Source: Suillus spraguei (taxonomy: Eukaryota > Basidiomycota > Agaricomycetes > Boletales > Suillaceae). Taken from it: a DNA stretch of 64,000 nt. Location of the stretch: NCBI GenBank assembly GCA_016800925.1, contig JABCPU010000182.1:1-64000 (forward strand), written 5' to 3'. Shown piece by piece: positions 57,251 to 64,000 of the stretch. Under the pieces are notes generated by a model. It had not been told where the DNA came from. It saw only the letters and a program-made list of their open reading frames with translations, and made no database searches. A program made the position numbers and the translations under genes. How positions within the stretch are numbered: the stretch's first letter is position 1; each line of letters starts with the position of its first letter.

Positions 57251-59681
57251 GGAGTCGCCGACGCCAGTAACGACGAGGTGCGAGCCATGACTAGGAGTGC
57301 TTGCCTTTATAATGGCAACTTGAAGATCCTGCGTGTGACGTTGAGAGCATCTGGCATCAGCCCCCCAAACCCGGACCGGATCCTTGATCTGCCACGTGAC
57401 CCAATCGAGTCAAGTTCAATAGTCGATGTCAACTCTGAGAGGCTCAGTCACCGTTGGGTGTGGTGTATTACGCCCTGTAACCAGCTTCAGCGCTTCAACA
57501 TGGAGGCACCCAACAGAACGAAGTAAATATCACACCTTCGTTGATGCGAATATATACGTTACTTTTGTGAAGGAGCATTGTTTAGTGAGTCTTCCTCATC
57601 AACTGTGCTGACAGAGAAATAGACTTTATCTCGTCTGGGACACATCGTAGCACTGCTGAGGGCCTTGGAACCAGACCGAATACACTGAGTGTGAAAGAAA
57701 AGCTGCTTCGAGTTCGGAAACGAACAAGTTGTAATTCATGAACGTAAATTTCCCTTTTTCGCATGAGCACCTTCCGAGCTCCTAATAATTAAAATACTCA
57801 TGGTATACATTGTAACAGGAGAGCGTGAGGTACCGCAGGTACTCTCACGAAGTTCCAACCGCCCATTTAGTTTTGGTCGTCAGCCGGGTCCTACAGCTTT
57901 TCGGTCTGTTGAACTCTTATATGTTTCTCAGCTCACACTAGTCTGATCGTATCTTTTTGCTATTAGATAAATTGTTCGGTCGCTGAAATTGGTTCCTCAG
58001 AGCCTGATATATGTTTTCCTGGTTCCAGGTGCAGAGTATCTCATCCAGCACCTTTATTACCTCATCAATACCCTAATGCTCCATCGTTCCCTACTACCAC
58101 GTGCATGAATGGCTGTTAGTGAAAGGCGAGTGTTATTACTGTTCTAACAGGCTTGCAATGACATCATTTACCGTTCCGCCAGGGCTTTTCTTTCCAGAAC
58201 ATCCCCGCGTCTTCCTCGGGTGCAGGAACATGAAACATCTCGATTTGCGCCATACTAGCTAAAATACAGGATATCAACTTCCTCCCCAACCACTTGGCTT
58301 CTTTGTATCTGAAGGTATTTCATGCCATAGACTGTGCGTTGCCATGTCCTGTGATTGTTAGAGTAAAATCTGCGCATAACATAACAGTCCCCAGTCACCC
58401 CAGGGCACTTTGATTTTGTTCTAAGCACTGGCTCTTCCAAGCTACTTCGGTATTATTGACAACGCGCCCTTCTTACATTTACAAAGAGACAAGTTAAAGT
58501 GTAATATGTCCGTCTACGTGATGCAGAAAGGCAGTGCCACCGTGTGGAGCACCTCAGCTCAGGCTCAGATTTATGCGAATAAACAATTTGGTAATCCCAT
58601 GGAACGCTGGAGACTCAAGCTCAAGTCCAAGCAGGAAGTCCTTGAACTGCCTATAGTCTGTGCTATAGACCTGTGCAGTTTGCTGCATTACCAGAAGGTA
58701 CTGAAATGTCGGGTTTATTCGGCCAGCGGAATTACTCGGACTTAGTATGACGTGCGGCCCGGGCCTTGTCCAGCCTCAGATCAAGCCTTCCGGAACTACT
58801 GTCGCGCGGATTGCGGCCCGGGGGGCGCCAACACTGACACTAAGAATATCCGCCGATGGATCATGCACTGCGATGAACCACCAGCTAGGGAATGGTGATT
58901 GCCAGTGGCGAGGTTAGGCATATGGAGACCGAAGAGGCAAACGTATATCCAATTTGTAACTGAGCAAAATATAATCGGGATTTAGCACCAACTTGACGCG
59001 ACTGGTAACTGCTTTGGAATGGGCACCCTGCTCTACCTCACGCTTGCCATTTAATTGGTGAGTTGTAACTTCTGGAAGGTGTACTCACAGTGGACATAAA
59101 TAGACTCAAAACAAAAATTTCAAGGATACTGAGTGGCTCACAGTGAGGTCAACGCGAAAAATATTATGGGTACATACGATAGATAAAGCGGGAATAAGCT
59201 CCCCCTGAAGAGGGTTGACGATCCCAAAGGACAATAAAAAAAATTAAAAAAAAGATTATGAGTAGACACCGGCAGTGAGCCAAGGGTTTTCATGCGAGAC
59301 TCGGATATTATGAGGCGGCGGCGGGCGACCCTACACCTGATGGCGTGTGCAAGATGTCAGTTATAGCTGTCCCAATAAACGAACTTAGAGCTATAGAACT
59401 CGTTCGGTCCGGAGTGCCAGTAATGAAGGCAAGTATATGAAACCGGACACTCACCTGTGTTGCTATAGTCATGCTAAATGATCGCAGACCGACGTAATGC
59501 TGGGCGCGGAGGCTTGAGGATGCACAACTAGCTAGGAAGTTCTGGATGTTTCAATCGCCTTCTAGGCTATTTGAAATAAGCAACATGCATATACTGATGC
59601 TAAGTTAACTAAGTGTGGTGCATAGACAGTGGTCCGCGCGATATATAAAATTAAAAAAGTCAAAGTTGAGTACACAATAAC
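57251..59681. other. Intergenic, one small unrecognised frame
   Basis: A plus-strand frame at 58506-58745 encodes MSVYVMQKGSATVWSTS, then AQIYANKQFGNPMERWRLKL and ends shortly after LHYQKVLK. Its composition is protein-like, but I cannot name it or extend it. Runs of A near 59237-59255 and many stops make the rest look non-coding. Confidence 0.35.
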
Positions 59682-61766
59682 TTAGGAGCGAGTTCCTGGA
59701 TCTCCTATGTAGCCATCCTGCTCTTCATTCGAGATATCTTCAAGCGTTCTCTGTTTCGTTTCGGGAATGAGAAGCGTAGAGAAAACGCCAGTCAACATAA
59801 CAGAGCGAAGATCTCCATGCTATGAAATCAAATTTAGCTTCTGAACACGGATCTGAGGTGTCCATGCTACTCACATGTGTTGTACGAATTTGTTTGGGCC
59901 ACCGATGTTGATAAGCTGAGCAAAGCCGACCTGGGAAATGATAGCTCCAAGCTTGCCAGTTGCAGCAGAGATACCGTAGCCTGTCGAACGGTAACGGGTG
60001 GGGAAAGCTTCTCCAGGAATGACGAAAGTGGTGGTATTTGGCCCGAAGTTTTGGAAGAAGTTGGTGACACAGTACAGGAAGACAAACGCGTCCCTGCCTG
60101 AGCCGGTAGCATCCAATCTATCATAAGCGAAACCTGCACAGTAATCGTTAGTCAAATGTATGTAATCATAGTGGTGAAGTGTACAGACCCATAATGATGA
60201 AAAGGACGGTGAGTACAGTGAAGCCCATCAACTGGATGGGTTTGCGGCCCCAGTAATCGATTAAAAAGAAAGATGCCCAGTATCCTGGAATCAAGCCCGC
60301 CACAGAGAGGATCAGGTTGCCAACGCACACGTTGTACAAATTCTGATACACATAGAGTGCTGAGGTTTTGTCACCGGTGGGGCTCCCGAAGTTGATTGCA
60401 GTCAAGATAATTGAGCTGTTCAGGCCAAGGCCATAGAACGCGATCTGGATGTGAACATTAATTTCTGACCTCAAAAGAGCTAAATTGGAACTTACATCGA
60501 GAGCGAACCAGGAGTAGGAGGTGCCGATCAGGACTTTCATGTTCTTCCACTTGCCGAAGTATGCAGCAAAGTCTGCGCGGCTTGCCCTCGGGGCTGCGAC
60601 ATGCTGCACCTGAGCATCTTCGTCCTTGGTGTGATGCCCGGGTTGCAACACGTTGTTGATATCTGCAGTAGCCTGTGCGACGTTGCGCTCAACATCCATG
60701 GTGAAACGAGGAGTTTCAGGTATAGTGAGACGGAAGTAAAGAGCAACAACACCGGGGACGCATCCAAGACCAATCAAGAGACGCCAGGTGTAATCGACGG
60801 GGACGACGCAAGGAAAGGGGGATTTGAGGATCTCATCCTTATATGCGCTGACGACGATAATACCAATGATGGCGCAACCTTTCAGGATGCATTAATAAAA
60901 TAATTTTAAGAGAAAAATATTAACTGACAAAGTTGACCCCATCCTTGTGAAGCAAATACAGCAGTCATCAGACGACCACGCGAACGTGTAGCGGCGAATT
61001 CTGAGGAAATGATTGCTGACATTGGATAGTCACCACCAATACCAACACCCATCTATAAACAGGGAGTTGAGGTACAGACGTTATAGAAGTTTGTTGCACT
61101 TACAAGAAAACGCCAGACGACAATCACACCAATAATGCTCACTGCTGGGGCCTGGCCCGCAACGGCCTGACCGAAAGTTGCAACAATCATGACCATGAGC
61201 TCGACACCATCTAGCATACATGGATTAATAAAGGCGGTTAACTTGAACATGAAATAACACTGACACATCCTCTTACGGCCCACAACATCTGCGAGCCATC
61301 CGAAAAGGAGTTGACCAACCAAATTGCCGACAGGAGTTGCTACCTTGACACCCAGGGATTGGCTCGTATTGAGCTGGTAACCTTCGGATAATTTAGCACG
61401 ATATCATTAGAGGAAGGAGAGGCATGCTTACTTTCATTTCCGTAGACGTAACCCAACATCGTGGCGCCGATGTTGATGGCAAATATATCGTAGCTGGCGA
61501 CAGGTGAGGGAAGGTGACTGCCACACAATATATAAACTTACGCATCGGTAAAGAAACCTACACCAGCGACCAAGCAAACCTTGAAGTGGAACCACCTAGG
61601 GATGAAATAGATTACAGAGATCAAGATACTGTGAAAATGAAACTTACGAGAAGGGTGCATTGTCTATCTCTTCCAGAGCAGCGCGGCGGCGCTCGTTAAG
61701 CGTCAGGGTTTTTTCATGGTATGATCCATGACTGGATTGTTCAACTGGGTCGGGAATTGTAGCCAT
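59682..61766 (-). CDS. PHO84: High-affinity phosphate:H+ symporter (PHO84 type, MFS)
   Basis: A plasma-membrane phosphate importer. ATG 61766 begins a short cytosolic tail ([20 protein letters not shown]) followed by [20 protein letters not shown]. Twelve membrane helices are spread over about ten exons. Family signatures: [20 protein letters not shown] with RKRMC, the phosphate-transporter signature [13 protein letters not shown] spanning an intron near 61065, a central loop with [14 protein letters not shown], then [17 protein letters not shown] and [20 protein letters not shown]. The last exon has IMEIFALL, then a one-base shift near 59795, then [20 protein letters not shown] and a stop at 59682-59684. 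Without that base the protein loses its last helix end and tail. Confidence 0.9.
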
Positions 61767-61828
61767 CGCAAGTCACGAAGGGTAGGTCCCTGAGATTATG
61801 GGGAAAGCCTGCACCTGGTACCCGCCTA

Positions 61829-61844
61829 CATATATATTTTATAC
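61829..61844 (-). promoter_or_regulatory. TATA box of the phosphate transporter gene
   Basis: On the minus strand TATAAAATATATATG lies about 65 nt upstream of the start codon. No CACGTG phosphate-response motif was found in the 600 bp beyond. Confidence 0.5.
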
Positions 61845-63517
61845 CGCATGGACAACGTTCATTGGATTCTCACCAGACCAAGAAGGGTATCGTATCCGCC
61901 CCGCCTTACGATTATGTGGACAACATTCTGGGGGGACACGTTCGTACGTCTGTAGCCAATGGCCCCTCTAGATTCAGGTACACCATCAAGGCTGTGACTT
62001 GATGTGAGCTTTTTTTCAAGGCCGTGCGAGAACCTTCGGGCGCCCGGGTACGTAGCAGGAGTCGGCCTGATCAGGTTGATCTGCGTACACCTCCGCCTAG
62101 ATGTGAGTAAAATGTTTGAAGCAAGTTTGAAGTGTGCATTTGTCACTCGGACCAGCGAAATAAAGGACAACAGTGGAAGACCAAGAAGTTTTACAACTTT
62201 TGGAGATGCGGCCTGTTCTGGATGTGGTACAGGAACTTCCCGACTCCCACATTAATGGAGGTCAAACATCACATGCTACACTTCCGTCTACTTTTCTCTG
62301 CACCCGGAGCTTGATATATAATATATGATACCCCATCCAAATTTTACTTTTAGTCATTCATGCATGCGTTATATATAGCCCGTATTATAACTTCGACTGA
62401 ACCTCAACGGCTCTCCGTCCTTACATAGGACTGCCTACTGTACATTTCACGCCCGAGCAAGTCCTCCTTGCTCGTTCCCTTCCTTTCTTTGGAAAGGTGC
62501 GTCTGTTCTCTATACCTCATATCATTTAATAGCCGATCTTAGTGTCACCGTGGTCAGTGCCTAGTTTTTCTTTCCCAGTCTAGATTGCCCATGCCTGTCA
62601 GTCATAGAGGTAATGCAGTTGTACTGCAGCTCGCCAACTTTCTGCAAACTTTGACTCGAAGAAGTGTACCCGTCCAGAATCTATCAAATTACTTGTGTCA
62701 CTTAGTGGGGGCCGAGTTGGGCTGCTCCTAATGATGATTTGCTTGCAGGTTGTCTCTCTTTTGTTACACGACCGTTGCCCTCTGTCTCCCGGCGTTTGTG
62801 CGTCCTTTGGCTACATTGAGATGCTGTACGAAGATATTGTTGTGACTGCTCTGCGTCATCCGCCTAAAGATTTCATTGTTGATGCCAACTTGACCGGGAC
62901 GCAGACCATACTATCACGAACCATAAACCAAACCATAGCATGATCGTAGTCCTCGAACCTGAACCTGAACCGCGTCAGTGGTTGTCATGGGCTTCGCTAG
63001 CTAAGTTTGATGCCTTACATGAAATTTTCGTGTGTTGTCTTGTCGATCTGGCTTTGCGGTGAGCTGTGGTACACCTCTTCATCTTCGTTCATCGTGTTTG
63101 GACTGGGTTTTCCCCTTGTCTAAGTTTAGTTGCGCGGGCAATCAGCAGCTGCACTATGATAACCTACATACTGAGCAAAATAATCATCCGTACGGCACTT
63201 ATAATGCCTTATGTATTGTCTGAACGCTAACCGACAGCTTTCAACGCCTCACCTGAAAACAAGTGTGATGAACGGCCAAGTATTTGCTGTGGTACATATT
63301 ACGCCGAGAAATGTCAAACCTTACGAAAAGCTCTGTGTGGCCAAATTTAGAAATTCTGGGGAAATGATTGCAATTTGGGTACCAATATTACGAAAAATTT
63401 AATAATAGGCTGCAACGAGCGAAGCTGACCGAACCGACTCAGCTTCGGGAATTCGGAATCACAGTATTACTCATTGGCTGCGCTGGCGGCAGCGTGTCAA
63501 GGTCCATTTGTTCGTCC
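61845..63517. other. Divergent intergenic region, no gene seen
   Basis: About 1.7 kb between the phosphate transporter and ATM1, which are transcribed away from each other. Small frames (for example 62695-62943) show no conserved features. Confidence 0.45.
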
Positions 63518-64000
63518 ATGGGGATAGGAACGCCTCTCACTTCGCGGCTCGTTTGTCGTTCAGCAACCCTTCGAGTGTTTGCGAATGCCACTACTTCCCT
63601 ACGGCTTATCCCACGTCCGAATCACGGATTGAATGGAAAGCCTATGAGGAGTTTGTATGCACGTCCTTCCTCTTTGAAGTTGACACCTTTCGTCTCAACT
63701 TTCACATCCTCTTCTATTCTCCACACGAATGATGCGCCTGCGGCCACTAGCGTTCCGAAGTCGGTTGATTCCGACAGTGTAACTGTGAAAGAACAGAGAA
63801 GAAAAGATTGGATGATTGTCAAACGACTGATGAGTCACGTCTGGCCGAAAAATGACTGGGGCACACGTGGTCGTGTTGTCCTTGGATTTGGGCTTTTGAT
63901 TGCTGGGAAGGTGTGCTGTACTGCACAAGAAATAAGGGGGTGACTGAATCCAAATGTAACTTCATCAGGTGTTAAATGTTCAGGTGCCCCAGCTGTTCAA
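63518..64000 (+). CDS. ATM1: Mitochondrial ABC transporter ATM1, 5' end (partial)
   Basis: ATM1 exports a glutathione-linked sulfur compound from mitochondria for cytosolic Fe-S protein assembly. The chosen ATG 63518 opens a long Arg/Ser/Leu-rich presequence without many acidic residues (MGIGTPLTSRLVCRSATLRV). The mature protein is recognisable at DWMIVKRLMSHVWPKNDWGT and RGRVVLGFGLLIAGK, the first membrane helix. A GTGTGC...CATCAG intron (63911-63967) leads to VLNVQVPQLFK, the conserved continuation. The window ends inside this exon; the remaining helices and the nucleotide-binding domain lie outside. Confidence 0.88.

Overview
The window comes from a filamentous basidiomycete, almost certainly an Agaricomycete. 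The coding genes are split by many 45-60 nt GT-AG introns. The intact genes are eukaryotic (vacuolar Ca2+/H+ exchanger, cytochrome c oxidase subunit, spliceosomal CWC2, PHO84-type phosphate transporter, mitochondrial ATM1-type ABC transporter). The repeats (chromodomain Ty3/gypsy elements, a Tad1-like LINE with RNase H, a KDZ transposase) are typical of this class. I could not place it to genus.

Layout. (i) 1-3191 is the 3' part of a decayed Ty3/gypsy element (integrase, chromodomain, 3' LTR) with an antisense solo LTR inside its integrase reading frame. (ii) 3706-15605 is one Tad1-like LINE bracketed by a 12-bp target duplication. It is filled with later insertions: two 475-bp solo LTRs, a 750-bp solo LTR and a further LTR-like element that itself carries two more LTRs. 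The LINE landed in a stray copy of the first exon of the calcium exchanger gene whose intact copy lies at 36.7-39.6 kb. (iii) 15.8-24.1 kb holds a truncated KDZ transposase, a possible viroplasmin-like gene, more solo LTRs, tandem duplications and a multi-exon gene of an expanded agaricomycete family. (iv) 24076-31660 is a complete Ty3/gypsy element with AGGAG target duplications. It splits that family gene in frame and carries extra reading frames after the chromodomain, one with a CCHC zinc knuckle. (v) From about 32.6 kb the repeats stop and host genes begin: a degenerate aspartic protease, the Ca2+/H+ exchanger, COX4, an APH-like kinase, an F-box protein, a C2H2 zinc-finger protein, CWC2, a WD40 protein, a phosphate transporter and the 5' end of ATM1.

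How it fits together. The left half is a nested-retrotransposon block whose order of events can be read from perfect target-site duplications. The right half is a normal gene-rich segment with short intergenic spaces and divergent gene pairs (exchanger/COX4, phosphate transporter/ATM1). The genes are unrelated in function and form no cluster. Several otherwise sound genes (CWC2, PHO84-like, C2H2, APH-like) each show single-base frame breaks. These may be assembly indels rather than true pseudogenes and should be checked before any of them is called broken.
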